Source of the DNA: Plantago major
Taxonomy: Eukaryota > Streptophyta > Magnoliopsida > Lamiales > Plantaginaceae
Assembly: GCA_026545765.1 (NCBI GenBank)
Contig: CM048839.1
Span: forward strand, 1,798,001-1,862,000
Direction of reading: 5' to 3'
Length of the DNA: 64,000 nucleotides
Within the stretch, counting starts at the first letter, position 1; every line of letters starts with the position of its first letter. A model generated the notes under the pieces. That model did not search any database. It was not told the origin of the DNA and saw only the letters and a program-made list of their open reading frames with translations. Made by a program: the position numbers and the translations under genes. Positions 10,269-21,768 of this stretch are shown in pieces.

Positions 10269-12837
10269 TTACCAGCCTCGCCCTCCACCTGTCAGAAGAT
10301 AAAAATGTAATCAAATGTTAGCATTTTCTACACATCGTTATCCCTGAGCAGCAAGGAGTGCCATACTGTACAAAAAAAAGTCCCTGATCTCTAATGTGAA
10401 CCAGCGAAAGTACACATGATGATATTAATACTGGCACGATGATACGAGCAAATAGAATAAACCATGCAACAGAATATATTATTATATCAGGAAAGAGATG
10501 AGCAGTGCACATGAAAATATAAATACTGGCACAATGGTACAAGCAAATAGAATAAACCATGCAACAGTATATATTATTATATCCGGAAAGAGATGAGCAG
10601 ACGAACATCATGAAATATGAAAATGCTTACATTGATACTGAACCAAAAGTAAACCATGGCAATAAATTTTGTTTTGCGCAAAATTTTAATGAAGTTCCAC
10701 TCCAAACGCCTGAAGCATAAATGAGTATACCGTACAGTTCCTAGATATCAGAAACTATTGGCAAGAAAAACTACCTCTGCCACCAGGTTTTCCTCCAGGT
10801 CCTCCCCGACCCCGACCCACAGCAGCACCTCGGCCACCTCCTTCTTCCATGCCACGGCCAGGCCCCTTTGGTTTAGAGCTATCCTCCCGACCTCTTCCTC
10901 TTCCACGCCCTACTCCAGGTGGCCTCCTATCTGAAAATAAAGATCATATTAAACTCCACTAGAATAATTTTTTCAAGGGCAAGAAAAACTACAAAACTAA
11001 CTTCAGCTCATAGTCAAGTGTACCAAACCAAAATTTAGCATAGTTCAATTACAAAACTTTTATTAACTGTTTTTTCCTACATATTTGCAGGTAATTACAG
11101 TTACTAACTTTAAACTAAAGGAGAGCCCATATTACAAAAAAGGGTAGCTAGGTTTCAAGTCATATACTAGAGAGCTTCAAGTCATAATTCCAGGAAATAA
11201 AGATGAAATATTCCAGGAAAAGGGGTTACTAGGTTCAAAGCAAAACTAAATTAAAAGAAAACTAAGATAATGTTATCATACCAGAACGGCTCTTCTCCTC
11301 TTGAACTTTATCAATTACCTGAAAATTCAGCCATGGTCATCATTAGATTGTAGCCAACACATGCAGAAAGATTCACATAAATGATATAATGCCAGAGCAA
11401 AATGAACACTGGATTGAATGAAAGTAGGTGAACAGTTGTAGATAATAACCATCCGCTTCATACGTGCTGAAAAAAGGCGTCAAAAGATTAAGTTCAAACT
11501 TGATAATGAGTTATGGAAGAAGTTTTCAAAAAAATTGATAGCAACACAACAGAGGACCTCATTGAAGGAAAATGCTGAAAACTAGTACTCCACGATGTGT
11601 CTGAAATGTTTCAAAAAAGAATTCAAGCTATGTCTATAAGCAGATAAAACAGATATTGAAAGCTTGAGTGGATTCAAATCACCTTAGATAGCAATAGAGG
11701 AAACATGCTCGAGTAAAGTTAAATCTGACATCTAGATGGAAATTATTAACACAATCATATAAATTGATAGAATATTTACCTCATCAGGCACTCTGAGGTA
11801 CTTGATTGTATTCCCCCTGATATAGCACTCTGGCATTCGCCAAAACCTATCCCCATCCTAATCAAAATAAAAAAAAATGAAATCAGAGAGGTGAAAAGAA
11901 GAAGAGAATTGCCCCAGCTGAATAAAATTACACACAAATAAACGCTTCCAAAGGTCAATGACACAAACAATATCTAAACAAGTTCAGGAAGATTGTACCT
12001 TAGAGGTGCATATAACTTCTCGGAGATGGATGTTCATCCATGTGTCACAATTGACCAAGTGTCCATTGTAAGTCTCTCCGTTTTTTAGCTCCACCAACTG
12101 TCAGCAACACATTTAGAAGAAAAAAATTAGCAACCTAGCTCAGTCCATCTTGTACTGAGTACATATATTGCCATGAAAACTAGAAACTAATACATACTCC
12201 CATGAAAATTATGACTATATTACCAACCGGTGGCCAAGTCCATCGAATCAAACACACTTTCCAGTGTAATTCTTAACATAAAGCCACATACACGTTATAC
12301 ATGGTATAGTGTTCCGGAACTATTATACGATCCAACCAATCATTGTTCAGAACTGTTAAGGGCTGAGCTAAATATAACAAAGCTAAATAAGAAAATTCTA
12401 AAGCACACTACACGTTATTGGTTATACAAGTTATAGTGTTTTAAAACTATTATATCGGAAATACGACATGTGATCCAACCTATATCAATTCAAAACTGTT
12501 GAGGACTGAGCTGAATATAACAAAGCTAAATAAGAAAATTCGAAAGCATACAACATTACAAGCACTAATTCACTATTGAAAATTGCAATTCAAACTCAAA
12601 TCCTCGCTAATAACATAAGAGACACATTAAATATTGAATAAAGTTTTACAGAAGCTTTTCGTTCGAGAAAATACCATAGGGTGACCTTGAGCAGTCTTGA
12701 GCAGAGAAAGAGGAAGCTGCAAGCAACAAACAAAATCAAGGAATCAAACAAAGGGACCTAATAATGCCAATCGATAATTCAAAGCTCAGAATGAAGCAAA
12801 ACCCTAGATTCTACAACCATGAACAGAAACTCACCAT
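10269..12837 (-). CDS. LSM4: U6 snRNA-associated Sm-like protein LSm4
   Basis: Seven coding exons on the minus strand: 12835-12837 (ATG only), 12675-12716, 11999-12097, 11780-11857, 11282-11318, 10775-10930 and 10269-10288. All junctions are GT-AG and in phase; the product is 144 residues. It begins [15 protein letters not shown] and carries the complete Sm fold (residues 1-~75): Sm1 around [13 protein letters not shown] and Sm2 around [13 protein letters not shown]. The tail (from ~90) is rich in RG/GGRG, ending GGGRGW. LSm4 joins the cytoplasmic LSm1-7 ring, which drives decapping and mRNA decay, and the nuclear LSm2-8 ring on U6 snRNA; RG tails are targets of arginine methylation. The last exon has only 20 nt. 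The sequence is intact. Confidence 0.95.
10413..10602 (-). repeat. 95-bp tandem duplication in the last LSM4 intron
   Basis: The segments beginning 'cacatgatgatattaatact' at 10413 and 'cacatgaaaatataaatact' at 10508 are near-identical over about 95 bp. Both contain 'aaatagaataaaccatgcaa' and end in 'ggaaagagatgagcag'. The duplication lies wholly within an intron. Confidence 0.8.
12289..12548 (-). repeat. ~120-bp direct duplication in LSM4 intron 2
   Basis: Two copies start 'tacacgttat' at 12289 and 12409. They share 'atagtgtt', 'gatccaacc', 'actgagct' or 'gctgagct' and 'aatataacaaagctaaataa', with small insertions in the second copy. Confidence 0.65.
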
Positions 12838-12869
12838 CTTTTTGTCTTCTTCCGAAAGCGAGAAATCAG

Positions 12870-12976
12870 CTGGAAAAAAAGCGGGGAAAGGTTAAGCACG
12901 AAGAACAGCAAAAGGTAAAGAATTCACACAAATTGAATTGATGGAATGAATGAATGAACCCTGATCACATCTATAC
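12870..12976 (-). other. probable intron in the LSM4 5'UTR
   Basis: Reading the minus strand, a donor 'CAG|gtatagatg' at 12976 and an acceptor 'tttttttccag|CTGATTTCT' at 12870 flank a 107-bp segment upstream of the ATG. The second leader exon then runs to the start codon at 12837. This is inferred from splice motifs only. Confidence 0.5.
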
Positions 12977-13573
12977 CTGGATGAATTTAGTGATTGGAAG
13001 GGAGAATCAGCTTCGCTATAATATAGCCTTTTCTTTTTTCTCCCTCTATTAAACTCAAGATCTCCTTTTCCTTTCTTAATTATGTTTTCTTACTAATTAA
13101 TTACCGACTGACCGACTTTGCCCTTTATTTTATGCTCCGGTCGAGCACTATCGTGTCCAGGGCTCGTTTTAGGGGTGATTCTCATCAGACTAAGTCTGTA
13201 CGTGGGTGGGTATGGACGGTTATTTTTCAAAATTCTAACCGACCCGCCTACGGCGGGTTATCGTAATCCCTAATCATGGTGGGTGTATTTTTTCTAAAAC
13301 CGCCGCGGGTGAGTTAACATTTAAGGCGGGTGGATTGGCGGGTTTATAACAATATAAAAATGAATATATGCCGTTAAATTTCACAATAAATGTTAAAACA
13401 AAATAATGCACTCCATGCTAATGACGATACCATAAGATGTTAGGCTCTGTTTTTTTCAACTGAAAACTCATTCGATTGCCTTCAATTCAATTCCATTCGA
13501 TTCGATAAATTTCGCCTTGATTCAATTGCTCGCTTTAGCTTTCTTGATTCGACTCTCTTCAGTTCATTAAATT

Positions 13574-13575
13574 AA

Positions 13576-13624
<49 letters not shown>
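13574..13624 (+). repeat. (ATT)n microsatellite
   Basis: About 17 uninterrupted ATT units. Confidence 0.95.
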
Positions 13625-14305
13625 TTATCATTTATTTACACAACCCATCTTTTGTACGAGGAAAATAAGAAAATTTATCCAATTGAGATATTTTCAACCT
13701 TTTTCTTTCTTTCTTTTTAACACGACTTTTAGTAGATCAATGAAATAAAAAGTATAGTTACGATTCGAATTACCCTTCTTTTCTACCGTAAAAGTTGAGT
13801 TAAGATAAGAAACTACAGGAACCTGAGAGTACCATTTAAACCACTAACAATCGATTTTTCTAAGGAGAATTTTTTTCTCGAACTTAAATCGTAAATTACT
13901 TGCAAATTACGCACAAAAAAGTATAAAACAAAGTTATGTTAGTCAAATATACTTAATTTATTTTTATAATATAATTTTATTATATTCTTTTGTCGTGTAA
14001 TTTATAAGAATTGATCAACGTCTGAAAAAAGTCCTTACGAATTTATTAATGGACCGGATGTAGTATTCATTATTATTAAAAATGGGACAAATGTAATTTC
14101 TTGATTCGTTTGATTTCGATTCAGCCATTCGTTTCAGCCTGGGCCCATTCGATTCGATACTTCCATTCGATTCGATTCAAGAATTTCAAATTTGAAAAGA
14201 ATGGTTTAATACATCTAAAATATGATTCAATAAATCTCAAATACAACCTAATAAATGTTTACGTTCAACAATGTAAAATGAAGTTAATTTGAAGATGATA
14301 AAAAT

Positions 14306-14523
14306 GAAATTCAGACGGGCTCCTATGGTTGGAGGAGATCAAGTCTAATTTATCTGCTTTTAATTTCGTTAGGCGTACTGGTAATGATCTTGCCCACAAT
14401 TTATCCAAACATGTTTCTGTGGATAGTGAGGGTGATGAATCTTTACCTTTTTAGTTTCTCATGTGTACTGCTACTTGATGTTTTCTTAATATAATTGTTA
14501 AAAAAAAAAAAAAAAAAAAAAAA
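14306..14523 (+). mobile_element. 3' tail of a LINE (RNase H C-terminus plus poly(A))
   Basis: The plus strand encodes FNFVRRTGNDLAHNLSKHVS up to a stop at 14452-14454. This is the end of the RNase H-like domain found at the C-terminus of plant LINE ORF2 and related proteins (R..N..AH.L...). About 45 bases later comes a poly(A) run of about 24 at 14500-14523. Severe 5' truncation is normal for LINE copies. Confidence 0.65.
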
Positions 14524-15120
14524 CGCCTCCTATGATGTCAGCTTTGAATGTGCACCAAAACATGTTACATGCTAGAATAAATAAAAAAAGGAACAGGTTT
14601 ATGACAAGAAATTAGAATAACTAAAAGCAACAATATAATCAAGTTCTTAGATCAACCATCAAGCAACAACAACAATAAGAAATTAGGAACTTTTCCAGGG
14701 AATGCATATCTACCAGGCTGGACCACTGGAGTGGAGTCAAATGGAACTTGGAATGGAAGCGTGAAATGAGACAATGGGTAATAGGTGAGAGATGGGGAAT
14801 ATGAATTGACAAGATGTGTAGTACTTAATTACTTATTGTAAACTATAGATTATTTAGTCTCATACATACAAATACATATAAAAATTAAAAAATATATATA
14901 TGTACATGTAGCGGGTGGGTCGGGTGGATTGCGGGTGACACCCGTCCTAACCGCCACCCACCCACCATTGCGGGTGAAAAAAAGTTCTACCCGCGGCGGT
15001 TTTTTTCCAACATCAAAACCGCCGCGGACGGTTACGCAACGGGTGGTTTGGCGGGACGGTGCGGGCGGGTTTTTATTATGTACACCCCTACCTATTAGCA
15101 CTTGAGAATTGAGATAATTA

Positions 15121-15246
15121 CAGTTCAATTCCTTACATCACATTTTTACATATACAACTTATTAATTTATACTCGTTGTCATTGCCTAAATTACAATGAC
15201 GAAGATAAGTACTTTTATCAATGTGGATATTTACAATAGGAAATTG
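15121..15246 (+). repeat. dispersed repeat, copy 1 (partner at 25013-25137)
   Basis: This ~125-bp segment, containing 'gataagtacttttatcaat' and 'tggatatttac', is closely matched in the same orientation at 25013-25137. The element family is not recognised. Confidence 0.65.
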
Positions 15247-15273
15247 CATATAAGGACCACTTTGTGGGTTGGG

Positions 15274-15510
15274 CTTGCACAAAAGTACCACTAAAAAAAC
15301 GTCTTGCAAAAAAGACCATTCTATTTTTTTGAACCCTAATTTCTCCCAACTATAACATGACTTTCCATGAATGCCCCTCCTTTCTTTCTCTCTTGCACAA
15401 AAAGACCACTCAAAAAAAGTCTTGCAAAAAAGGTCATTCTATTTTTTTTAGCTCTAATTTCTCTCAACTACAACATGACTTTCCATTAATGCCCCTCCTT
15501 TCTTTCTCTC
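15274..15510 (+). repeat. 118-bp tandem duplication, T-rich
   Basis: Two copies (15274-15391 and 15392-15510) start 'cttgcacaaaa', contain 'gtcttgcaaaaaa' and 'catgactttcca', and end 'gcccctcctttctttctctc'. They lie directly upstream of the open frame at 15659. Such segments resemble terminal regions of Mutator-like elements, but the partner terminus was not identified. Confidence 0.7.
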
Positions 15511-15658
15511 CAAGTCTACCGTACTGCTGTGTGTACGGAATTCATTTGTTCTTCATCGTTTTCAGATTTCTCTCTTCTCCTCTCGCATTTTTTCTCTCTC
15601 GATCCGATTCTTTCACTCGTTTTTCCTGTTTTTCACTGTGTTTTCTGCATATTCGACC

Positions 15659-15934
15659 ATGGATTTCATTGTCTCTCTCACGTTCAATGGTTTCAGCCAT
15701 GATTTTGGCATAAAACCTGGGTTTAGCTTTTCTGATCTTCTCGATATTGCAACTTCGAAATTTCATCTCAAGGATTTGAATTCTACTCGTTTTGTTTATG
15801 TTATTGAGAAGAAAACCTTCATGGTTTTCACTGATGATGACATTACTGCCATGATCGTCTTATGCTCTGCACATGGTTTTAAGTATGTTGATATTGATAT
15901 TATTGTTGGATTTGCTAACTTTGTGGTGTTCTGA
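15659..15934 (+). pseudogene. 91-codon frame resembling the N-terminal domain of MULE transposases
   Basis: The frame encodes 91 residues beginning MDFIVSLTFNGFSHDF. It has a pattern seen at the start of plant Mutator-like transposases and related SWIM-domain proteins: a short beta-rich module ending in a conserved acidic segment, here VFTDDDITAMIVLCSAHG. The rest of a transposase (DDE core, zinc finger) does not follow. Instead a run of GAAACTAA-type repeats and then a CACTA element come next. It may be a truncated transposase, a captured fragment or a chance frame. A CT-rich leader precedes it. Confidence in the family is low. Confidence 0.35.
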
Positions 15935-16093
15935 AACTAACTTTCTGAGTCCTTGGAACAAACTTTGTGGTGACCTGAAACTAATACTTATGTATGCCAT
16001 ACCATTGTTTACAAATTCAGTTGATTTAGGGGTTCACCATTCCCCATAGGGTTTTAGAATTTACGGTCTTAATTTAGTGCTTCATTGCCCCGA

Positions 16094-17280
16094 CACTACA
16101 AGAATTCTGCTGTAACGGGACGGAAAGGGGCGACGGATTTTATCCGTCGCCCCTGTAGCGACGGATCGCCAAACGGGGCGACGGATTCTATCCGTCGCCT
16201 GTCATGCATTTGATAAAATCTGTCTGTTCAGCGACGGATAAGTTTATCCGCCACTGAGCGTTGACCAATATTTAAAAAAAAAAAAAAAATTTAGCGACGG
16301 ATAGATCTATCCGTCGCTATAGCCGGAAAAAAAAAAAAAATCTAGATCTATCCGTCGCTAAAAGCCTAAAAAAAAAAACCATATATCTCCTCCACCACCT
16401 CCTTTCCTTCACCACTTCTCCTCCATTTCTCCTCTCCTCCTCCTCCCACCACCACCTTTCTCCTTCCACCACCACCACCTCCTCCACCACCATCTCCACC
16501 ACCACCACCTCTCTCCTCCCACCACCATCTCCACCACCACCACCACCACCGCACCACCACCATCTCCACCACCACCACCACCACCTCTCTCCTCCCACCA
16601 CCATCTCCACCACCGCACCACCACCTCTCTCCTCCCACCACCACCGCACCACCACCATCTCCACCACCTCTCTCCTCCCACCACCACCGCACCACCACCA
16701 TCTCCACCACCACCGCACCACCACCACCTCTCTCCTCCCACCACCACCGCACCACCACCATCTCCACCACCACCACCACCACCTTTCCTCCTCCCACCAC
16801 CACCGCGCCACCACCACCTTGCCACCACCACTGCCACCACCGCACCACCACTGCCACCACCGCACCACCTTTCTCCTCCCACCACCACCGCACTGCATTT
16901 AATACAAATTGATATTTAATATAAAAATTCGAATACAAATTAATACGTATACGAATACAAATCAATATCTCGTATACGAATACAAATTGGATACGAATTA
17001 ATCCGTATACGAATATAAAAATTCGAATACGGATTTTATTTTAAAAAAAAAAATAGAAATGGGGCGACGGATGGAATCTATCCGTCGCCCCATTATCAAT
17101 TAAAAAAAAAAAATGGTCAATCCGTCGTCCAATCCGTCGCGAATTGGACGACGGATTGTTATCCGTCGCCACAGCTCCAGGGGGCGACGGATTTTCTATC
17201 CGTCGCCAGAGCTGGGGCGACGGATAGATGGCCTGTAGCGACGGATCTATCCGTCGCTACAGGCCAGATTTTTTGTAGTG
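16094..17280. mobile_element. non-autonomous CACTA (En/Spm) transposon, complete
   Basis: The left end CACTACAAGAATTC and right end ATTTTTTGTAGTG are inverted CACTA termini. The 3-bp target duplication CGA is exact (16091-16093 and 17281-17283). Both subterminal zones are packed with GCGACGGAT/ATCCGTCGC in both orientations, the kind of repeated motif bound by CACTA-encoded DNA-binding proteins. The interior is a CCA/CCT-rich tract (16385-16890) and short AT-rich repeats; there is no transposase. The right terminus is identical over ~43 bases to the left terminus of the large CACTA element at 32844. Confidence 0.92.
16385..16890 (+). repeat. (CCACCA/CTCC)-rich low-complexity tract
   Basis: About 500 bp of imperfect CCA and CTCCTCC repeats. 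Long open frames on the minus strand here encode only Gly/Trp/Val/Glu homopolymer-like sequence and are artefacts of the repeat. Confidence 0.9.
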
Positions 17281-17439
17281 CGACAACCGCTTAATTAGAG
17301 TTTAGGGTTTTGGACGGTCAATTGGGCGCTAGCCCTGGACCCGTCCTAAACCCTAATTAAGACCGTAGCTCCCGGAGGGTGTTTTCAAATTCAGTTGATT
17401 TAGGGGTTCACCATTCCCCTTAGGGGTTTAGAATTTATG

Positions 17440-17640
17440 GTGAGTTTCTGAAACAATTTTTTTGTGTTATGAAACTAACTTATGTGTCCTGAAACTAACA
17501 TTTTTATGTTAAGAAACTAACTCATGCGTTGTGAAACTAACTTTTTGTGTCCTGAAACTAATTCTTCTGTCCTGAAACTAACTTTTTTGTGTTATGAAAT
17601 TAACTCATGCGTTGTGAAACTAACTTTTTTGATTGAATAC
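17440..17640 (+). repeat. GAAACTAA-type short interspersed repeat
   Basis: 'gaaactaac' or 'gaaactaa' recurs about eight times at ~20-30-bp spacing (for example 'cctgaaactaac' and 'gttgtgaaactaac'). Similar units occur at 15931-15985 on the other side of the CACTA element, so both belonged to one array before insertion. Confidence 0.7.
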
Positions 17641-18611
17641 TAATTCGATTTCTATTAATTGTAGTAAAATGGTGGCAAAGTTCAAACCCAAGTATATTCC
17701 TATTTTCAGATCATATTTCTATTCCAAACCTCACACATATAACATTTGAAAGCAAAGGAGGAATTTATTCATATTTTATTTGTATTTTCAGATCCTATTT
17801 AATTATGTTGTGATATATGGTCAAAGGCAATATTGATGTACGTATTAGCGCAAAAAGAAACGTCATTCGCTTCAAGAATCCCCCAAAAATCAGCCAATTA
17901 GTAATTATTTCCAACAATTCAGGACCATGATCTTTTTAAATTGAGAGAAATCCACCCACTATCTCTATAAATAGGCTTGCACACAAAATGTTTTGCAGCA
18001 TCAACAATATCAATCCCACCGTGACCATTGAACGGTTTTGTTGACAGTAGTGCCTTGAGGCTTTTGAAATTACGTCGATTCTACAAGATTGTCGAACTCC
18101 CAATGGCGTTTAAGATTCCTGGCCATAGTTGTCATGGAAAGATCTGGACCAGTTCTGTTTTAGTTTGTTTTCGTTAGATATGTATTTGAATCTTATGTTA
18201 TATTTTACAATACCAACTTAGAGACATTCCAGAAGCTAGCTGCCCTACGGATTTTCATTCAACGTTATCATTAAAAGTCTAACCACAACACACAACATAC
18301 TGCTGACCAATGCTGAGTTTTTTTATCGGTGCATGGCTCATGGTACGTATTTATATTTTAACAAGCTAGCATCTATAGTCCTATACCATACATCCAGTTT
18401 TGTTCTATAATTTTTGTAACATGGAAAATATGTCTTTGTGTAACCACAAATTGATGCGCTAGCTAATCGAAACTATACGAAGTTAAACAAAGGGACCTCC
18501 TGGTTGTTTATATATGTTAGGCCACACTGAGGCCGCATGCACATGAATGCTATTCAACAGTGACAAACATTTTAGAATTCAAGGACAAAAAATGTCAGTT
18601 GATGAGTCTAT

Positions 18612-18612
<1 letters not shown>
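17641..18612. other. intergenic DNA, no supported gene
   Basis: A TATA-like sequence (CTATAAATAG near 17966) is followed by a leader-like stretch and a 24-codon frame at 18101, but nothing recognisable is encoded. The rest is AT-rich. Confidence 0.5.

Positions 18613-18681
<69 letters not shown>
18613..18681 (+). repeat. (TA)n microsatellite
   Basis: About 34 uninterrupted TA units. Confidence 0.97.
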
Positions 18682-18683
<2 letters not shown>

Positions 18684-19473
18684 TAGACCATGTGGTTTAC
18701 AGAAAGTAGAGAATTGAAGGTTACGCTATGCTCGAAGCACAGGTCCGTCCATGCGGCATGGAATCCAAAAGATAATACCAAGCAAATGAAAATATTTTGC
18801 CCGTCCATCATCTCCCTTATCGTTATGCGAGTTATATTGAATGTAACGGACGTTGCTTGGTTGATTTCGAGACCCTATGTTATGTTAACGTATTGTTGTA
18901 TCATTGAATGAATATATAGATTGATAATGATGATGATCGTTCTTAATTTACGAGATTACATTTTCTAGATTAGATTATAATTAAATGCCCGCACATCGAC
19001 ACTTTCAAGTTCAGAAAAGAATTGCCGAAAATAAACTCATATTGACTTTAATATTCAGCATAATAATGGATACTTTAGTAGATTAAGGGTTGAAAAAAAA
19101 TCAAACTTAATACCATAATACTCATGAATACGTATGATGTTAACCCAATAGTACTTATCATTTTTCTTTAAACAACAATTTTTTTATTAATAACGTTTAT
19201 GATACAGCGAGCATAAAGAATGCTTTTCAAACTACCACCATTACAAGAAATAGAACAACACTCGGTGTGTGATCTCCATACAAATTTCTAACTAAAGGGA
19301 TTTAGATTCTAGATTATTTAGATGTGTAGATGTAAAGTAACACAATTCAGCACAAAAAAAAAAATAGAAAATGAATTGATTGAAGTAGCTACGTGATAGA
19401 TTCACAATGAATCACTTGACACCCTGCTAAATATTCTAATTATGTGTGTGTAACCACAAGTTCAAATAAATTA

Positions 19474-19722
19474 TACTTCCTCTGTCCCACTAAACATGTC
19501 TCACTTATTTTCAGTATTGTTTTTAAGAAAGTCAATAGTTTATAGTTTGTTGTATGAGAGAAAATTGATAAGGAATAGAGAAGGTATGAGAGATAGAAGA
19601 GATAATAAAGTAAAGATGATAGTGATTAGTGGATTTATTTTTTGCTATTTTAAAAATGAGACTATATTAACGGGACAACCATAAAAGGAGAGTGAGACAT
19701 GTTTTACGGGATGGAGGGAGTA
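19474..19722. mobile_element. Stowaway-like MITE
   Basis: The left 'tacttcctctgtcccactaa' plus 'acatgtctcact' and the right 'agtgagacatgt' plus 'gggatggagggagta' are inverted copies; the element is 249 bp long with TA at both edges. The interior is AT-rich and non-coding. Confidence 0.75.
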
Positions 19723-20099
19723 TTTTTCGAAAATAATATATCAAACGTGTGTGGGGGCCGCTCATATCGATGTAATTGATAAAATCACATAGACTCATAT
19801 GAGAAATATGCATTTATTGGGGAATTATATGTAATAAAATGAAGAATCACAAAAATGAAAAAAGGAATTTAATTTTTTAATTTTTTTATAGAATTTCCAA
19901 CTTAATTTCTTCAAATAAGTTAGATCTCAATTACATAAATTGGATCAAAACAACTTAACATAGTAATTCATCACCATATTCTCAAAATACTAATATTAAA
20001 CACATTTATTTTCGAAAAAATTGATAGTTTTGTTTATTCATATTTTCTTATAAGCGTATAATAACTTTTTTCCTGTATTTTCTATATGAGACAATACTA

Positions 20100-21120
20100 T
20101 GATCATTAAAATATACTTCTAAGTTGGAAAGTAAATTCGAAGCGTAAACTAAATTCTAGCAATGAGGTTATTCTACATTGGGAACTCAATTCGGATGTCT
20201 GATCATAGGTACTAAATTGAATGACACACTAAACCTTAAGAATATGGAATTATGTTTGAATGGCAAACTAACTCTAAGAAGGAGATACTTCCCACTCGGA
20301 AACTCAATTTGAATGTCAAACGAACTCTAAGAATGAGACCATTCCAAGTTGGAAACTCAGTTCGAACAGTAATTAGATATTTTCAACTTGGAAACTCAAT
20401 TGAAGGCAAACCAACTTTAACAATGGCACAATTGCAACTTGAAAGCTGAATTCGAAAGTCTAACCAACTCTAAAATTAGTATAAATCCAACTTGGGAACT
20501 TTGTTTGAATAGAAACTACACTATATGTGAAAAAATCGTAAGAATGGAATAATCAAACTCAGGAAATTAATCCAATCATCAATTCAAACTTGGGAATTCA
20601 TTTCAAAAGTAAATTCAACTCTGAAATGAAATAATTCTAATAAGAAAACTCAATTGAAGGTCAAACCAACTGTACGAATTGGATAATTCAAACTTGGGAA
20701 TCTATGTTTCGAAGAATAACCATACTAAATGGGAAAATACTCTTAAAATTAAGGGAACAATTCTAATATAGGAACTAGATTCGAATGGCAATCTCAACTT
20801 TAAGAATGTGATAATTCTAACTTGGAAACTCTGCTCGAATGGCAAACCAACTCTACGGATGATATAACCCCCACTTGAAAACTCAATTTTAATGTCAAAC
20901 CAACTCTAATAAGAATGATATTATTTCAAATTGGAAATTCTGTCCGAATGATAAACTCAATTTTGGGTATAGAACAATTCCAACTTGGGAACTCAATTTG
21001 AAGGCAAACCGACTCTAAGAATGGTATAATTGCAACTCGAAAACTCAATTTGAATGTCAAACCAACTTTAAAAATAGGATGGAGCCAACTTAAAGAACTT
21101 TAAATTAAGTGTTAAAGTTA
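20100..21120 (+). repeat. degenerate ~52-bp tandem repeat, block 1
   Basis: The unit is approximately AACTTGGGAACTCAATT, then CGAATGGCAAACCAACTC, then TAAGAATGAGATAATTC. Successive AACTC anchors are mostly 51-53 bp apart (for example 20301, 20354, 20444, 20497 and 20990, 21042), with one shortened unit. Divergence is high and there is no coding pattern. Related blocks lie at 22385-22740 and 23885-24520. Confidence 0.75.
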
Positions 21121-21444
21121 GTCGAAAATGGAAAAGGCTTTGGTTAGATATATACTAGCAACAACATAACACACTACATTTATCAAAGAAAAAAATTATA
21201 TAATTAATAAAATTTTGTAATTGGAGAAAGGGAAAAAAAATCAAACATGACAAATAAAAGAGAGAAAATTGCGTTAGCGGGATCCGTACCTTGCATCTTT
21301 TACTTAAAGAGTGACACATGTAAGCTCCATATTGAAATTTGATAAGTAATTAAGATTGACGAATGAGATTTAAATTGAATTTAAAATTTAACGACAACTT
21401 GTGGCTTATTATACTAAAAATAATATATATTATGTGTTAATACT

Positions 21445-21768
21445 ACTACCTCTGCCCGTCCCAAGTTTCCATTAATTAGGATAACAAAATTAGGAAAATT
21501 GATGTATTAAATTTTTTTTAATGGAAAATAAATTTAAAAAATGAACAAAAAATTGATAGTAGGTTGATGTGGAAATTTGAGTATTATTTAAAAGAATAAT
21601 GAATAAAAAAAGATAATGAGTTGGTAAAAGTTGTAAATATGAGTATGTTGTGAGAGTATTAGTAAAGTGAGGTATAGAGTTCAATTGCTAAAATTTGAAA
21701 TGGAAGCTTTTTGTGAGAAGACATAAATGAAAAAATGGAAAACTTGGGATGGGACGAAAGAACTACTT
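21445..21768. mobile_element. Stowaway-like MITE between repeat blocks
   Basis: The left 'ctacctctgcccgtcccaag' with 'tttcca' and the right 'tggaaaacttgggatgggac' are inverted copies, with AT-rich DNA between. It separates blocks 1 and 2 of the ~52-bp repeat. Confidence 0.6.

Larger units (their letters stand above)
13170..15090. mobile_element. degenerate hAT-like non-autonomous element (TAGGGGTG ends)
   Basis: TAGGGGTG at 13170-13177 and its complement CACCCCTA at 15083-15090 bracket subterminal GC-rich segments that repeat CGGGTGG/CCACCCG in inverted orientation. The interior is AT-rich and carries a trinucleotide repeat and a LINE tail. No 8-bp target duplication is visible at these positions, so the ends, or treating it as a single element, may be wrong. 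The related element at 54043-54923 has the same termini and a perfect 8-bp duplication, which supports the class. Confidence 0.4.
16012..17439 (+). repeat. 55-bp direct repeat on both sides of the small CACTA element
   Basis: 'caaattcagttgatttaggg' and about 35 further bases occur at 16012-16066 and again at 17386-17439. Once the CACTA element (16094-17283) is removed the copies are ~180 bp apart. This shows that CACTA inserted into an older tandem repeat. Between element and copy 2, 17292-17362 forms an inverted repeat (ttaattagagtttaggg / ccctaattaa). Confidence 0.7.

Noticed and set aside
16317..16965. Three long overlapping minus-strand open frames rich in Gly/Trp/Val/Glu
   Set aside because: They are three frames of the same CCA/CTCC repeat inside a CACTA element. 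Their composition is dictated by the repeat, and no gene structure supports them.
18101..18175. Short frame (MAFKIPGHSCHGK...) after a TATA-like box at 17966
   Set aside because: Only 24 codons, no signal peptide or cysteine pattern. The TATA-like box may be coincidental in AT-rich DNA.
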